64,000 bases of DNA from Ruegeria sp. HKCCD7303 (GTDB lineage: Bacteria; Pseudomonadota; Alphaproteobacteria; Rhodobacterales; Rhodobacteraceae). The stretch lies in the NCBI RefSeq assembly GCF_013111185.1, contig NZ_WVRE01000001.1, positions 496,001 through 560,000 on the forward strand. Direction: 5' to 3'. This document shows positions 33,910 to 44,073 of this stretch, one piece after another. Made by a program: the position numbers and the translations under genes. Under the pieces are notes generated by a model. It saw only the letters and a program-made list of their open reading frames with translations, had not been told where the DNA came from and made no database searches. The stretch's first letter is position 1. The number at the start of each line of letters is the position of its first letter.

Positions 33910-36087
33910 CTAAGAGCGCCTCATTCCACCGCCGCCCTGTTTTCGCATCGTCAGGCCGATCCGTTTTCGGGGCACATCCACCTCGACAACGCGGACTTTC
34001 ACAACCTGCCCGGTTTTGACAACCTCATGCGGGTCTTTGACGAATCGATCTGCCAACTGGCTGACATGAACCAGCCCATCTTGATGAACACCAACATCCA
34101 CAAATGCCCCGAAGGCGGCCACGTTTGTCACGGTGCCTTCCAGAACCATCCCGGGCTTCAGGTCAGTGATCTCTTCGATGCCATCCGCAAAGGAGGCCGT
34201 GACGAAACTTGGGCGAGGATCGCGTCCAGGCTTTTCCAACTCGGCAAAGATGTCCCGAACCGTCGGCAGACCGAAATCTTCTGTCACGAACTGTTCGGCC
34301 CTCATTCCTTTCAAAGCTCCGTCATGGCCCATGATGCGTCGAATATCGCGTCCGCAAGCGGCCACAACACGTCGGGCGATGTCATATGCTTCGGGGTGAA
34401 CCGAAGAGGCGTCCAGCGGCTCTGCGCCATCCCGGATGCGCAGGAAGCCGGCGCATTGTTCAAATGCACGCGGGCCCAGCCGAGCAACGGACAACAGATC
34501 TTTACGCGATTGAAACGGCCCATTCAGATCACGATGGGTAACGATGGCCTCTGCCTGTGCCGGACCCAGACCCGACACACGCGACAGCAACGGGGCAGAA
34601 GCGGTATTCAGATCGACGCCAACTGCATTCACCACATCTTCAATCGCGGAATCCAGAGACTGGGAAAGCCGGTGTTGATCCACGTCATGCTGATACTGAC
34701 CGACGCCAATGGATTTGGGCTCGATTTTAACCAGCTCCGCCAACGGGTCCTGCAACCGCCGGGCAATGGACACTGCCCCGCGCAGCGAAACATCCAGATC
34801 AGGAAACTCGCGCGCAGCCAGTTCAGAGGCGGAGTAGACCGAAGCCCCCGCCTCGGACACCACCACCTTTGTCGGCGCTTTCACCGTCTTCGGCAGCAGG
34901 GAAAGTGTGTCTGCAACCAACCGTTCAGTTTCGCGGCTGGCGGTCCCGTTACCGATGGCGATCAGTTCGATCTGGTGGGCCGAGATCAGATCGAGGATGG
35001 TCGCCTGCGCCCCGCGCACGTCCTTCTTAGGCTGAAATGGATAAAGCGTGTCGGTCGCCACCACCTTGCCGGTTGCATCAACAACGGCCGCCTTCACACC
35101 GGTGCGGATGCCCGGGTCAAGACCCAAAGTGGCCTTGGCCCCTGCTGGCGCTGCAAAGAGCAAATCCTTCAAATTGCGCGAAAAGACCTGAATGGCTTCG
35201 CCCTGCGCTCGGCTGCGCAGATCCGCCATGAGATCAACCATCATCGATAACGACAGTTTTACACGCCACGTCCAGCCCGCAACCTTGCGCAGCCATGCAT
35301 CTCCTGGCCCCTTCCCGCGCGTTTGTAGATGTGCGGCGACAATCGTCTCGGCCCGCGCCGCGCCAAATTCGGGTTCGGGCGCGATATCCAACGTAACAAT
35401 GCCTTCTTTCGAGGCGCGCAGCATCGCCAGCGCACGATGCGACGGCACATCGGCCCAAAGCTCGGAATGGTCAAAGTAATCACTAAATTTCGCGCCTTCC
35501 TTTTCCTTTCCATCGATGACCTTTGCAGTCAGTATTGCCTCGCGCTGCATGAAGGTCCGCAGTTCGCCCAAAAGTTCAGCGTTTTCCGTCAACCGTTCGG
35601 TCAAAATATCCCGCGCCCCGTTTAGCGCGTCGCGCTGGGTCGGTACCGCCTCGGAAAGATAAGCCTTGGCCAGTGTTTCCGGTTCCGCATCACGGTCGGC
35701 CAAAATGGCATCGGCCAACGACTCAAGCCCATTTTCCCGCGCAATCATCGCCTTGGTGCGCCGTTTGGGCTTGTACGGCAGGTAAATATCTTCCAGTTGC
35801 GCCTTGGTCTCGGCCCGGGCAATTGATTTGCTCAGGTCTTCGGTTAGCTTCCCCTGGTCCCGGATCGAGTTCAGGATGGTTTCACGTCGCGCTTCAAGCT
35901 CTCGTAGATAGGTCAGCCGCTCGGACAACAGACGCAACTGGCCATCGTCCAAACCGCCTGTTGCTTCTTTCCGGTAGCGGGCGACAAATGGCACGGTTGC
36001 CCCATCATCCAGCAATTTGATCGCGGCTCCGACCTGATTGGAGCCTGCATTGATCTCGGTGGCAATGGTGCGGGCGATACGGTCCAA
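33910..36087 (-). CDS. tex: Tex-family RNA-binding transcription accessory protein (TTG start)
   Basis: About 725 residues. The start is best placed at TTG 36087, because AGGAGG lies 5 bp upstream and the protein then begins [12 protein letters not shown] like Tex homologues; a TTG at 36105 lies upstream of that site. It contains the N-terminal helical part ([17 protein letters not shown]), a YqgF-like nuclease fold ([18 protein letters not shown]), helix-hairpin-helix motifs ([17 protein letters not shown]) and a C-terminal S1 domain ([31 protein letters not shown]). Tex helps RNA polymerase processivity and RNA quality control. The gene stands alone. Confidence 0.93.
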   Translation of the reverse strand: MDRIARTIATEINAGSNQVGAAIKLLDDGATVPFVARYRKEATGGLDDGQLRLLSERLTYLRELEARRETILNSIRDQGKLTEDLSKSIARAETKAQLEDIYLPYKPKRRTKAMIARENGLESLADAILADRDAEPETLAKAYLSEAVPTQRDALNGARDILTERLTENAELLGELRTFMQREAILTAKVIDGKEKEGAKFSDYFDHSELWADVPSHRALAMLRASKEGIVTLDIAPEPEFGAARAETIVAAHLQTRGKGPGDAWLRKVAGWTWRVKLSLSMMVDLMADLRSRAQGEAIQVFSRNLKDLLFAAPAGAKATLGLDPGIRTGVKAAVVDATGKVVATDTLYPFQPKKDVRGAQATILDLISAHQIELIAIGNGTASRETERLVADTLSLLPKTVKAPTKVVVSEAGASVYSASELAAREFPDLDVSLRGAVSIARRLQDPLAELVKIEPKSIGVGQYQHDVDQHRLSQSLDSAIEDVVNAVGVDLNTASAPLLSRVSGLGPAQAEAIVTHRDLNGPFQSRKDLLSVARLGPRAFEQCAGFLRIRDGAEPLDASSVHPEAYDIARRVVAACGRDIRRIMGHDGALKGMRAEQFVTEDFGLPTVRDIFAELEKPGRDPRPSFVTASFADGIEEITDLKPGMVLEGTVTNVAAFGAFVDVGVHQDGLVHVSQLADRFVKDPHEVVKTGQVVKVRVVEVDVPRKRIGLTMRKQGGGGMRRS

Positions 36088-36184
36088 AGGAGCCTCCTGA
36101 AACAACTGTGGAAGGGTGTCTTACCCAGCCGTTTCAACAAGTAAAAGACCCCAGCCCTGAAGCGGTCGCAAAAAATCGGGGCGG

Positions 36185-38398
36185 TTAATCACGCCCAGCG
36201 ACAGATGTTTCCAAAGTTGCCCGCAACACTTGGGCGTCAATAGGTTTATAGAGCAACGGAAGATCAGCACGCGCACAGTAGTCAGCAAGGTCAGCGGACC
36301 GATTGGCCGAAATAATACACCCAGGCAAAGGGCCAAACGCGTGGAACAGTGCGTTTATTGCATCAATCCCGGTTTCATCGTTATTTAGCTGGTAATCGGC
36401 AACAATGACATCTGGCAGTATACCTATTTCTCGTAGTAGACGGGTTGCGTCTTCTCCGCCTTCCGCTTCCAGAACCTCAACACCCCAAGACTCGATGGTC
36501 ATGCGCAACGCATTGCGCAGGTTCTCATCGTTTTCGATCAGCAAAGTGACAGTGTTGCACGGCAATACAGAGTTTGATTTTTGACGCGCCGAGGGATCGC
36601 GCACCACCGGCAGTCTTGTCTTTGCCAGAGGAATTTCAACCGAGAACCCCGAACCTTTGCCAACCTCGGACCGCAAATGGATCGGGTGCCTCAACAACCC
36701 GCAGGCCCGTTCAACAATCGCAAGCCCCAACCCCATACCTTCTGCGGCGCTAGCGTCTGAGTGCAAACGCTGAAACTCCTGAAAAACAGTATCTCTGTGA
36801 TGTGGTGCGATGCCGATGCCAGTATCCCAAACCTCTAGCGACACGGTTTTCTTGCGCCGCCTGACGCCCACCAGCACCTTGCCTGCCTCGGTGTATCGGA
36901 TCGCATTCGACAACAGGTTTTGTAGAATGCGCCGCAGATAACTTGCATCACTGGTGACAACCGAGCTCGTGCCCACAAAGCGCAAATCCAATCCCTTAGC
37001 CTGTGCAACCGGGCGAAATGCGTCCTCAATCTGAGAAAACAGCTGTCCAAGAGGAACTGGGGACAAGTGTACACGAGCGCGCCCTGAATCCAGTTTTGAT
37101 ATGTCCAGTAAAGCCTCGAGAATGTGTTCAACACTGTTCAACGCACTTTCCGCTTTTGCAGCAACAGCCTGGGCATCTTCGCCTTGTAACCCGCTGCCCA
37201 GCGACGCCACATACAGCTTTGCGGCTGACAATGGCTGAAGAAGATCGTGACTGGCGGCGGCCACAAAACGCGACTTCGACGCGTTGGCACGCTCGGCCTC
37301 ATTCAGCGCGTCGGCAAGTTCCACCGTGCGTGACGCCACGCGCTGTTCCAGCAGTTCTTTTGCTTCATATAAGGCCTCGGCTGATTTGCGTTCCGCCGTC
37401 ACATCCGTAAAAGAGATCACAAAACCCCGATCCGGCATTTCCTGAGCAAAAACAGACAGAATCTTTGAGCGCCCGCGATGCATTTGAAATTGCAGCGGTC
37501 GTCGCGAGGTCCTGCGACGCACCCAATTTAACAAGTCCTGTTCGGTGATCCCCTTTTGGAAAGAAATGTTTGCGCTGAGGCGGTTGGACAGAGTGTCGAA
37601 ACGTGTACCCATCTGAAATTGGGTGATTGGCACAGCCAACAATTCGCTGGCACGATTGTTCCAGCCAATCAGGCGGTGTTTGTTGTCAAATATGCAGACA
37701 CCCTGTTCGATATGTTCCAAAGTTGCGCGGATCAAGCGGGCTTTGTCATCGAGAATGCGGTCTCTCTCCTGCCGCTCGATACGCATAATGTCGGTTACAT
37801 CCGTCTGTAGGATCACAGTGCCGCCATCTGGTGTGCGGTGCTCGGACACCTGCATCCAACGATTTCCAACAAGCCGGACATTAAAGACCACGCGATCTTC
37901 GCTGTGCCGGTCCAGGCGAGTTTGGCCCCAATCATGCGGGGTCATCCCTTCGGGTAGTGACAGGAACTTGGACTGGCTAAGTAATTCGACATAATCCGAA
38001 AACCCGAGCCCGGGGTTCATCCGGTCTTGAATGTCGGGCATATGTGAACCGAAACGGCTGTTGCACAGCACAAGTTGATCATCCCGATTGAACAGAGCAA
38101 AGCCTTCCTGAACCGTTTCGATTGCGTTGGCGAGGTCGGCCCGCGCCGCCTCGGTTTCCTGATTGGCCTGCGCCAGCCTTGCGTTTGACTCGTTCAGCAG
38201 CTCAAGTGCGCGTTCCAAATCGTCTGTTCTGGCTCGAACCTCTTGCTCCAAAACAGCTGCACGCTGGAACTGCGCATATGCAGCTCCTGAAGCATCTGTC
38301 GACTCTTCGACCCGCCGCATAAGAGCTTCGACAATTTTGCGTAGCTTCTCGTTTTGACGCTCTATCGTGTCGGAGGGGTCCGTCAGGTGCTCGATCAT
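36185..38398 (-). CDS. PAS hybrid histidine kinase with C-terminal receiver (NahK-like)
   Basis: 737 residues without membrane segments, so cytosolic. N-terminal coiled coil at about 5-90, two PAS domains (about 90-205 with GFALFNRDDQLVLCNSRF, and 215-335 with GVCIFDNKHRLIGWNNRA), a kinase core with the phospho-His near residue 384 (VAAASHDLLQPLSAAKLY), an ATPase domain (GMGLGLAIVERACGLL) and a receiver with Asp in DVIVADYQLNND. This is the layout of NahK-type kinases. It follows the FIST gene by 3 bp, so the FIST protein probably supplies its input. It is the third gene of an operon led by a LuxR-type regulator. Confidence 0.92.
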   Translation of the reverse strand: MIEHLTDPSDTIERQNEKLRKIVEALMRRVEESTDASGAAYAQFQRAAVLEQEVRARTDDLERALELLNESNARLAQANQETEAARADLANAIETVQEGFALFNRDDQLVLCNSRFGSHMPDIQDRMNPGLGFSDYVELLSQSKFLSLPEGMTPHDWGQTRLDRHSEDRVVFNVRLVGNRWMQVSEHRTPDGGTVILQTDVTDIMRIERQERDRILDDKARLIRATLEHIEQGVCIFDNKHRLIGWNNRASELLAVPITQFQMGTRFDTLSNRLSANISFQKGITEQDLLNWVRRRTSRRPLQFQMHRGRSKILSVFAQEMPDRGFVISFTDVTAERKSAEALYEAKELLEQRVASRTVELADALNEAERANASKSRFVAAASHDLLQPLSAAKLYVASLGSGLQGEDAQAVAAKAESALNSVEHILEALLDISKLDSGRARVHLSPVPLGQLFSQIEDAFRPVAQAKGLDLRFVGTSSVVTSDASYLRRILQNLLSNAIRYTEAGKVLVGVRRRKKTVSLEVWDTGIGIAPHHRDTVFQEFQRLHSDASAAEGMGLGLAIVERACGLLRHPIHLRSEVGKGSGFSVEIPLAKTRLPVVRDPSARQKSNSVLPCNTVTLLIENDENLRNALRMTIESWGVEVLEAEGGEDATRLLREIGILPDVIVADYQLNNDETGIDAINALFHAFGPLPGCIISANRSADLADYCARADLPLLYKPIDAQVLRATLETSVAGRD

Positions 38399-38401
38399 GA
38401 G

Positions 38402-39571
38402 TTACTCATCCTCCGGCTGATAAATCGCAACACCGGTGAGCGTCTGGTTCACATGGATTGAATTGTATTGTTCGCCATAGGTCGAAAACCCATACACATG
38501 ATTGCGCGCCAGAATATCCGAGATGTCGCGCGTCTTCTGCTTTTCCTGCGCCTCTAACCGGCGCAGGATGCAGTCACAGCCCAAAATGGTATCCGGTTGG
38601 TGCTTTTCGTTCAGCGCACTAATTTCTGTTTGCAGATGTTCGACCATGTCACGAGGTTCAGCCAGCGTCAGAACCAAACCTTCATCAATGGCCGAGAAAA
38701 AAACCAGATCCCCATTGCCAGCCACCTGTTGGATCGCGCGGACGTGATGCTGCCCGCCAATTTGCACGACCACTGGATGGGCGGCAAAGGTGAATGTTGT
38801 CAGTTGCTCGGGGTCTTTTCCAAGAATGCGCGCATATTCGCGCGCGGCTGGTTCTGCGTTGATCTCCTGTACAATCCGCTTTGCCGGATCAGCCTTGGTG
38901 ACAACCATGCGCCGTTGGGCCGGCACTAGGTGATCGGTTTTGAACACTTTGATCGGACAGCGGGTACGAACCTGAGCCAGAATGGCCGCATTGCTGAGCG
39001 CACGACCTTCATGCAACACAAAAGTTTGCCCAAATCGCGTTCCATCCCCGGCCGAGCCGCCAAACAAAGGCACCGGCCCCAAGCCAACTGCAAGTTCAGA
39101 GGTCAGTGCATCTTCTTTGGTCGACAACCCGTCGATCATCAGGAATGTGAATTCATGCGCCCAGTCAGGCGATGACTCCATCATGGCATGACGATTATTA
39201 ATCATCTCGTTAATAATGCTCTGCGCATCAATGTTGTTCAGATCGGAAATAAGGACAGTGCGGGCTTCAAAGTGGCTTTGCGGCATGGCAATCGCGACGA
39301 TTTTGCCTTCACAATAGCCATCATTCGCCAACTCTCCGGCGGTGGTGCAGCCGACAACAGGTGTTGGCGCAAAAATACGCTGAGCTTCGGAAATGACGGC
39401 AGACGCATTTGACTTGGAGCTTACGAAAAGAATGACAAGCGCAAAAGGCCCATCACCCAAATCGCGTTCAAGTGATTTGACCGCCTGGGTGCTGTCATAA
39501 TGTACAAATGCCGTTTTAACGATGCCTGGCGCACGGGCCTGAGCTGTCGCACACCCGACTGCTTGGTCCAT
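38402..39571 (-). CDS. FIST-domain sensor protein (NosP-like)
   Basis: 389 residues from ATG 39571, with GGGAGGA 7 bp upstream. The N-terminal FIST domain (ALVILFVSSKSNASAVISEA, PVVGCTTAGEL) and C-terminal FIST_C domain (GCDCILRRLEAQEKQK, GFSTYGEQYNSIHVNQTL) are plain. Some FIST proteins (NosP) bind haem, sense nitric oxide and control an adjacent hybrid kinase of the NahK type, exactly the gene order here. The facing cox operon makes carbon monoxide a second candidate ligand. Haem binding itself is inferred, not visible. Confidence 0.9.
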   Translation of the reverse strand: MDQAVGCATAQARAPGIVKTAFVHYDSTQAVKSLERDLGDGPFALVILFVSSKSNASAVISEAQRIFAPTPVVGCTTAGELANDGYCEGKIVAIAMPQSHFEARTVLISDLNNIDAQSIINEMINNRHAMMESSPDWAHEFTFLMIDGLSTKEDALTSELAVGLGPVPLFGGSAGDGTRFGQTFVLHEGRALSNAAILAQVRTRCPIKVFKTDHLVPAQRRMVVTKADPAKRIVQEINAEPAAREYARILGKDPEQLTTFTFAAHPVVVQIGGQHHVRAIQQVAGNGDLVFFSAIDEGLVLTLAEPRDMVEHLQTEISALNEKHQPDTILGCDCILRRLEAQEKQKTRDISDILARNHVYGFSTYGEQYNSIHVNQTLTGVAIYQPEDE

Positions 39572-39617
39572 CGTGCGTCCTCCCTCAAAGCGCGACGGTT
39601 GAATGAGACTATGCCGC

Positions 39618-40325
39618 TTAGCCCTGCTCTTGCAAGACGCTGGCAAACGACGCTTTCTTGGCGATCAAAACCGCCTGCGTGCGGCTTTGCACACCCAATT
39701 TCCGCATGATTGCAGTAACATGCGCCTTTACCGTGGTCTCGGCAATTGAAAGGTCATAGGCGATTTGCTTATTCAATTTGCCTTCGCAGATCAGTTGCAG
39801 TATTCGCGATTGCTGATTTGTCAGCGTCGCCAGCCGGTTTACTGCATCGCTGTGTTCGTCGTCTTCTTCCGCCTCGATCAACACGCAGCCTTCGGGCACA
39901 AAAATGTCACCTGCTTGCACCGCTTCTATTGCTGTTCGAAACACATCCCGCTGACTGTGCTTGGGCACATAACCAGACGCTCCGGCTTGAATAACTTGAT
40001 TGACAACACGGCTGTCCGTCAGGGAAGACACCACAATGACCGGCACATTGGCAGCAGCTTTAAGACGCACAAGCCCGTCCAACCCGTCCACATCCGGCAG
40101 GTTCAGATCCAGCATGACCGCATCCGGTTTTAATCCTTGCGCCAGTAGATCCATGGCACCTTCCAGCCTGTCCACGGTGTGGATGTCGCCAATCTTCGCC
40201 ACCGTCTGTAAGGTCATCGACAGAGCGTCGCAAAACAAAGGATGGTCATCAACAATCAGCACATTCTTGAAATCTGTCCGTCGGGCGGAATCGGCAAGCA
40301 TTTGGTATCGCCTTTTGTAATCCAT
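39618..40325 (-). CDS. LuxR/NarL-type response regulator
   Basis: 235 residues: receiver domain (NVLIVDDHPLFCDALSM, phospho-Asp in VMLDLNLPDVDG, Lys in YVPKHS) and a C-terminal helix-turn-helix of the LuxR type (LTNQQSRILQLICEGKLNKQIAYDLSIAETTVKAHV, quoted only as landmark pieces LICEGKLNKQIA and TTVKAHV). It is the first gene of an operon with the FIST sensor and hybrid kinase, from which it likely receives phosphate. It is divergent from coxG with 206 bp between, so it may regulate the cox genes. Confidence 0.92.
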   Translation of the reverse strand: MDYKRRYQMLADSARRTDFKNVLIVDDHPLFCDALSMTLQTVAKIGDIHTVDRLEGAMDLLAQGLKPDAVMLDLNLPDVDGLDGLVRLKAAANVPVIVVSSLTDSRVVNQVIQAGASGYVPKHSQRDVFRTAIEAVQAGDIFVPEGCVLIEAEEDDEHSDAVNRLATLTNQQSRILQLICEGKLNKQIAYDLSIAETTVKAHVTAIMRKLGVQSRTQAVLIAKKASFASVLQEQG

Positions 40326-40531
40326 TTGGTCCCACCCTAACCAATCCTAACACTCAATGAAAACCGTCCCTACTGGCCGATGGTCGTAGACGACAAATGG
40401 TTTGCTTACAGGGAAATGCAGCGTCACAGTGGTCTATATTGGCTGCGCGCAGGGCGGCGACTACACCCAAGGTCTTATAGGCAGGGCAGCCAACACCGCG
40501 TAGCGTAACAAAAAATGGTTGGAGACATTGA

Positions 40532-41056
40532 ATGGAACTGAGTGACAGCCGCGTCATAGCTGCGCCACGATCCAAGGTCTGGGATGCGCTCTTGTCGGCG
40601 GAGGTTCTGAAAGACTGCGTTCCGGGGTGTCAGGAGATGACAGGCTCGGTTGAAGACGGGTTCGAAGCAACGGTTGTGCAAAAAGTTGGGCCTGTCAAAG
40701 CGACCTTCAAAGGGGCCGTCACTCTTTCCGATCTCGTGGCGCTTGAAAGCGTGAAGCTCTCGGGTGAAGGTAAGGGCGGAGCAGCAGGGTTCGCCAAAGG
40801 GTCTGCAGATGTGAGTCTGGCAGACGCCCCCGAAGGTACTTTGCTGACATACAGCGTCGACGCTCGTGTTGGCGGCAAGCTGGCCCAGTTGGGAGGACGG
40901 GTCATCGACGGCGTTGCCAGAAAACTGGCTGATCAGTTCTTTGAGAATTTTCAGAACGCGGTCGAACCGCAACCAGCGCCCGAGGCGGAAACTTCGGATG
41001 ACGGTGAGGAAAAGGAAGAAAAGAAAGGCTGGTTCAAACGCGTATTGGGCGATTGA
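40532..41056 (+). CDS. coxG: CoxG-type CO dehydrogenase accessory protein (SRPBCC fold)
   Basis: 174 residues. The START-like fold begins [32 protein letters not shown] (only landmark pieces matter: [17 protein letters not shown] and [23 protein letters not shown] in part). It ends with an acidic/basic tail and an amphipathic WFKRVLG end that could bind the membrane. CoxG proteins are linked with anchoring or maturing CO-dehydrogenase-type enzymes. It leads coxS, coxL and coxM on the same strand. ATG 40532 follows GGTTGGAG. Confidence 0.88.
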   Translation: MELSDSRVIAAPRSKVWDALLSAEVLKDCVPGCQEMTGSVEDGFEATVVQKVGPVKATFKGAVTLSDLVALESVKLSGEGKGGAAGFAKGSADVSLADAPEGTLLTYSVDARVGGKLAQLGGRVIDGVARKLADQFFENFQNAVEPQPAPEAETSDDGEEKEEKKGWFKRVLGD

Positions 41057-41084
41057 ACCAAGGGAATTCAGGGAGGAGAAATTC

Positions 41085-41567
41085 ATGAAGATTTCAATGA
41101 CCGTGAACGGCAAGGCCGTAAGCGGAGACGTTGAGGGCCGGACATTGCTGTCCGGTTTTCTGCGTGAGCATCTGTCTTTGACGGGCACCCATGTCGGTTG
41201 TGACACTGCGCAGTGTGGCGCCTGCGTCGTGCATGTGAACGGTGAGGCGGTGAAGTCGTGCAACATGCTGGCGGCTGAGGCTGACGGGGCCGACGTTGGT
41301 ACAATCGAAGGCCAGGCCAATGCGGATGGATCGCTGAACGTGATCCAACAGGCGTTTCAGGACCACCATGGCCTTCAGTGCGGCTTTTGCACGCCAGGCA
41401 TGGTGATGAGTGCGGCAGCACTGCTGAAAGAGAACCCGCGCCCAACCGAGGCTGAAATCCGGAAATATCTGGAAGGCAACCTGTGCCGATGCACCGGGTA
41501 TCACAACATCGTCAAAGCGATCATGGCCGCATCTGGCCAAGACGTTTCCAGCATCGCCGCCGAGTGA
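41085..41567 (+). CDS. coxS: CO-dehydrogenase-type small subunit, two [2Fe-2S] clusters
   Basis: 160 residues from ATG 41085, with GGGAGGAG 6 bp upstream. The plant-type [2Fe-2S] ligands are in [16 protein letters not shown] and the following KSC; the second cluster uses CGFCTPGM and CRCTGYHN. This subunit passes electrons from the molybdenum centre of CoxL to the FAD of CoxM. The length and motif spacing are standard. Confidence 0.94.
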   Translation: MKISMTVNGKAVSGDVEGRTLLSGFLREHLSLTGTHVGCDTAQCGACVVHVNGEAVKSCNMLAAEADGADVGTIEGQANADGSLNVIQQAFQDHHGLQCGFCTPGMVMSAAALLKENPRPTEAEIRKYLEGNLCRCTGYHNIVKAIMAASGQDVSSIAAE

Positions 41568-41574
41568 GGCGCAC

Positions 41575-41597
41575 AAGAATTTTCGCCGAAAATTCTT
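41575..41597 (+). other. Intercistronic hairpin between coxS and coxL
   Basis: AAGAATTTTC (41575-41584) pairs perfectly with GAAAATTCTT (41588-41597) around the loop GCC. It begins 7 bp after the coxS stop and ends 6 bp before the coxL ribosome binding site. It has no lasting U-run, so mRNA processing or translational tuning is more likely than termination. Confidence 0.7.
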
Positions 41598-41618
41598 TTC
41601 CAGGGAGGAGAACAAGCA

Positions 41619-43979
41619 ATGCCCAAAGACAGTGGCATCGGAGCCAGTTCCAAGCGGCGCGAGGACGTGCGCTTTCTGACCGGAGCAGGTAATTACACCG
41701 ACGACATAAACGTACATGGCCAAGCTTATGTGCATTTTCTGAGATCTGACATTGCGCATGGTCGGATCAAATCAATAGACACCTCTACCGCCGAAGCCAT
41801 GCCCGGCGTGGTCAAGGTGTTCACCGGCAAGGATTTTGAAGGCGTCGGCGGGATGCCTTGCGGATGGGAAGTGACCGACAAGCATGGCGCTCCGATGCAG
41901 GAACCTCCGCATCCTATTCTGGCGCAGGGCAAAGTGCGCCATGTGGGCGATCCGATTGCCGCAGTTGTGGCCGACAGCCTTGAGCAGGCGCGTGACGCTG
42001 CCGAAGCCATCGATCTGGACATCGAAGAGCTGCCCGCTGTAATCGACATGAAGGCTGCAGCGCAGGATGGCGCAACGCTGGTTCATGACGATCTAAAGAA
42101 CAACATCTGTTACGATTGGCAGTTGGGTGAAACTGACGACGCCAAGGTCGATGAAGTCTTTGCCAATGCCGCGCATGTGACGACGCTTGATCTGGTCAAC
42201 AACCGTCTGGTCGCGAACCCAATGGAACCGCGTGTCGCCGTTGGCGAATACAAGCGTGGAACGGACGAGTATACGCTTTATACCACGTCGCAAAACCCGC
42301 ACGTGATCCGCCTGTTGATGTGCGCTTTTGTTCTGGGCTTACCCGAACACAAGGTGCGCGTTGTGGCCCCAGACGTTGGCGGTGGCTTCGGCACCAAAAT
42401 CTTCCACTATGCGGAAGAGGCATTCTGTACCTTCGCTGCCAAAGCTTGTGGCCGTCCGGTCAAGTGGACTTCAAGCCGGTCCGAGGCGTTCATGTCAGAT
42501 GCCCATGGCCGTGACCATGTCAGCAAGATCGAACTGGCGCTGGATGCAGATAACAATTTCATCGGTCTGCGTACCAACACCTTTGCCAATCTGGGTGCGT
42601 ATCTGTCGACCTTCTCAAGCTCGGTTCCAACCTGGCTGCATGGGACTCTGATGGCAGGCAACTACAAGACGCCGGTCATTCAGGTGAATGTGAAAGCGAT
42701 GTTCACCAACACGGTTCCGGTGGATGCCTATCGCGGTGCGGGTCGTCCCGAAGCGACGTTCCAGTTGGAGCGCGTAGTGGATAAGGCAGCGCGCGAGTTG
42801 GGCGTCGACCCGATAGCGCTGCGCCGTCAGAACTTTGTCACTCAGTTCCCCTATGACACACCAGTAGCGCTGACCTATGACACCGGGGATTACAACGGAA
42901 CGATGGACAAGCTTGAGGCCGCTGCTGATCTGGCAGGCTTTGCCGCGCGTCGTACGCAAAGCGAAGCCAAAGGCAAGCTGCGGGGCTTGGGCATCAACTG
43001 CTACATCGAAGCGTGTGGCATTGCGCCATCCAACATTGTTGGGATGCTTGGGGCCCGCGCGGGTCTTTATGATGCAGCCACTGTTCGCGTGAACGCCACC
43101 GGTTCAATCAGCGTCATGGTCGGCGCACACAGCCACGGACAAGGGCACGAGACCGCCTTCCCACAGGTTGTGGCCGACATGATCGGCATTGATGAGTCGT
43201 TGGTCGAAATCGTACATGGCGATACTTCGAAGATTCCGTTTGGAATGGGCACATACGGCTCTCGTTCGTTGGCTGTCTGCGGCTCGGCTATGGTCAAGGC
43301 AACTGAGAAGGTGATCGAAAAAGCCAAAAAGATCGCCGCGCACCTGTTGGAAGCGTCCGAGGCCGATATCGAGTTGAAAGACGGTCAGTTTAGTGTAGCA
43401 GGAACCGACAAATCGGTGGCCTGGGGCGATGTAACCCTGACGGCCTATGTTCCACACAACTTCCCGCTAGAAGTGGAGCCAGGGCTGGAAGAGACTGCGT
43501 TCTATGACCCGGCCAATTTTACCTTCCCGGCTGGTGCCTACGCCTGTGAGGTTGAGGTCGATCCGGATACCGGCCAGGTCAGCATCGAAAAGTTCACGGC
43601 GGCGGACGACTTTGGCAACATCATCAACCCGATGATCGTCGACGGTCAGGTGCATGGCGGTATTGGCCAGGGCATCGGCCAGGCTCTGCTTGAGAACTGT
43701 GCCTATGATGCGAACGGCCAATTGCTCAGCGCCTCGTACATGGACTACGCGATGCCACGCGCAGATGACGTACCGTTTTATGGTGTCGACCATTCCAGCC
43801 AGACGCCTTGTACGCACAATCCGTTGGGCGTGAAAGGCTGTGGCGAGGCCGGAGCGATCGGCTCGCCGCCTGCAGTGGTCAACGCGGTTCTGGACGCGCT
43901 GAATTCGGGTGGCAAGGCGGTGGATCACATCGACATGCCAATGAGCCCGTCTCGCGTTTGGTCTGCGATGAACAGTTGA
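41619..43979 (+). CDS. coxL: CO-dehydrogenase-type molybdenum large subunit, form II
   Basis: 786 residues of the xanthine oxidase family, start ATG 41619 with GGGAGGAG. The active-site loop reads AYRGAGRPE at about residues 370-378, the form II signature; proven CO dehydrogenases (form I) have AYxCSFR. Other cofactor-binding segments are GGGFGTKIFHYAEE, HGQGHET and GCGEAGAIGSPPA, the last with the catalytic Glu. With CoxS and CoxM it forms an (LMS)2 enzyme. Form II enzymes oxidise CO poorly or not at all in the cases tested, so the true substrate is open. Confidence 0.93.
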   Translation: MPKDSGIGASSKRREDVRFLTGAGNYTDDINVHGQAYVHFLRSDIAHGRIKSIDTSTAEAMPGVVKVFTGKDFEGVGGMPCGWEVTDKHGAPMQEPPHPILAQGKVRHVGDPIAAVVADSLEQARDAAEAIDLDIEELPAVIDMKAAAQDGATLVHDDLKNNICYDWQLGETDDAKVDEVFANAAHVTTLDLVNNRLVANPMEPRVAVGEYKRGTDEYTLYTTSQNPHVIRLLMCAFVLGLPEHKVRVVAPDVGGGFGTKIFHYAEEAFCTFAAKACGRPVKWTSSRSEAFMSDAHGRDHVSKIELALDADNNFIGLRTNTFANLGAYLSTFSSSVPTWLHGTLMAGNYKTPVIQVNVKAMFTNTVPVDAYRGAGRPEATFQLERVVDKAARELGVDPIALRRQNFVTQFPYDTPVALTYDTGDYNGTMDKLEAAADLAGFAARRTQSEAKGKLRGLGINCYIEACGIAPSNIVGMLGARAGLYDAATVRVNATGSISVMVGAHSHGQGHETAFPQVVADMIGIDESLVEIVHGDTSKIPFGMGTYGSRSLAVCGSAMVKATEKVIEKAKKIAAHLLEASEADIELKDGQFSVAGTDKSVAWGDVTLTAYVPHNFPLEVEPGLEETAFYDPANFTFPAGAYACEVEVDPDTGQVSIEKFTAADDFGNIINPMIVDGQVHGGIGQGIGQALLENCAYDANGQLLSASYMDYAMPRADDVPFYGVDHSSQTPCTHNPLGVKGCGEAGAIGSPPAVVNAVLDALNSGGKAVDHIDMPMSPSRVWSAMNS

Positions 43980-43990
43980 GGTGTTGGGGT

Positions 43991-44036
43991 GCGAGGGGCC
44001 AGCCCCTCGCGCTCCCCGAGATATTTATAGCCAGAT
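43991..44036 (+). repeat. REP-like hairpin plus conserved tail between coxL and coxM
   Basis: GCGAGGGG (43991-43998) pairs with CCCCTCGC (44003-44010) around CCAG, followed by GCTCCCCGAGATATTTATAG and CCAGATGAAG. I recall close variants of this hairpin-plus-tail in gaps of many roseobacter genomes, but no second copy is in this window. It lies between two genes of one operon. Confidence 0.55.
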
Positions 44037-44073
44037 GAAGGGCGGATCCGCGCCTTTCGGAAAGGAAGACGAA

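Noticed and set aside
34027..35250. 407-codon plus-strand frame opposite tex
   Set aside because: Shadow of the conserved Tex coding strand, with no ribosome binding site.
40326..40344. TTGGT-N9-ACCAA inverted repeat at the response regulator start
   Set aside because: Short arms abutting the start codon and no matching regulator known; it may be chance.
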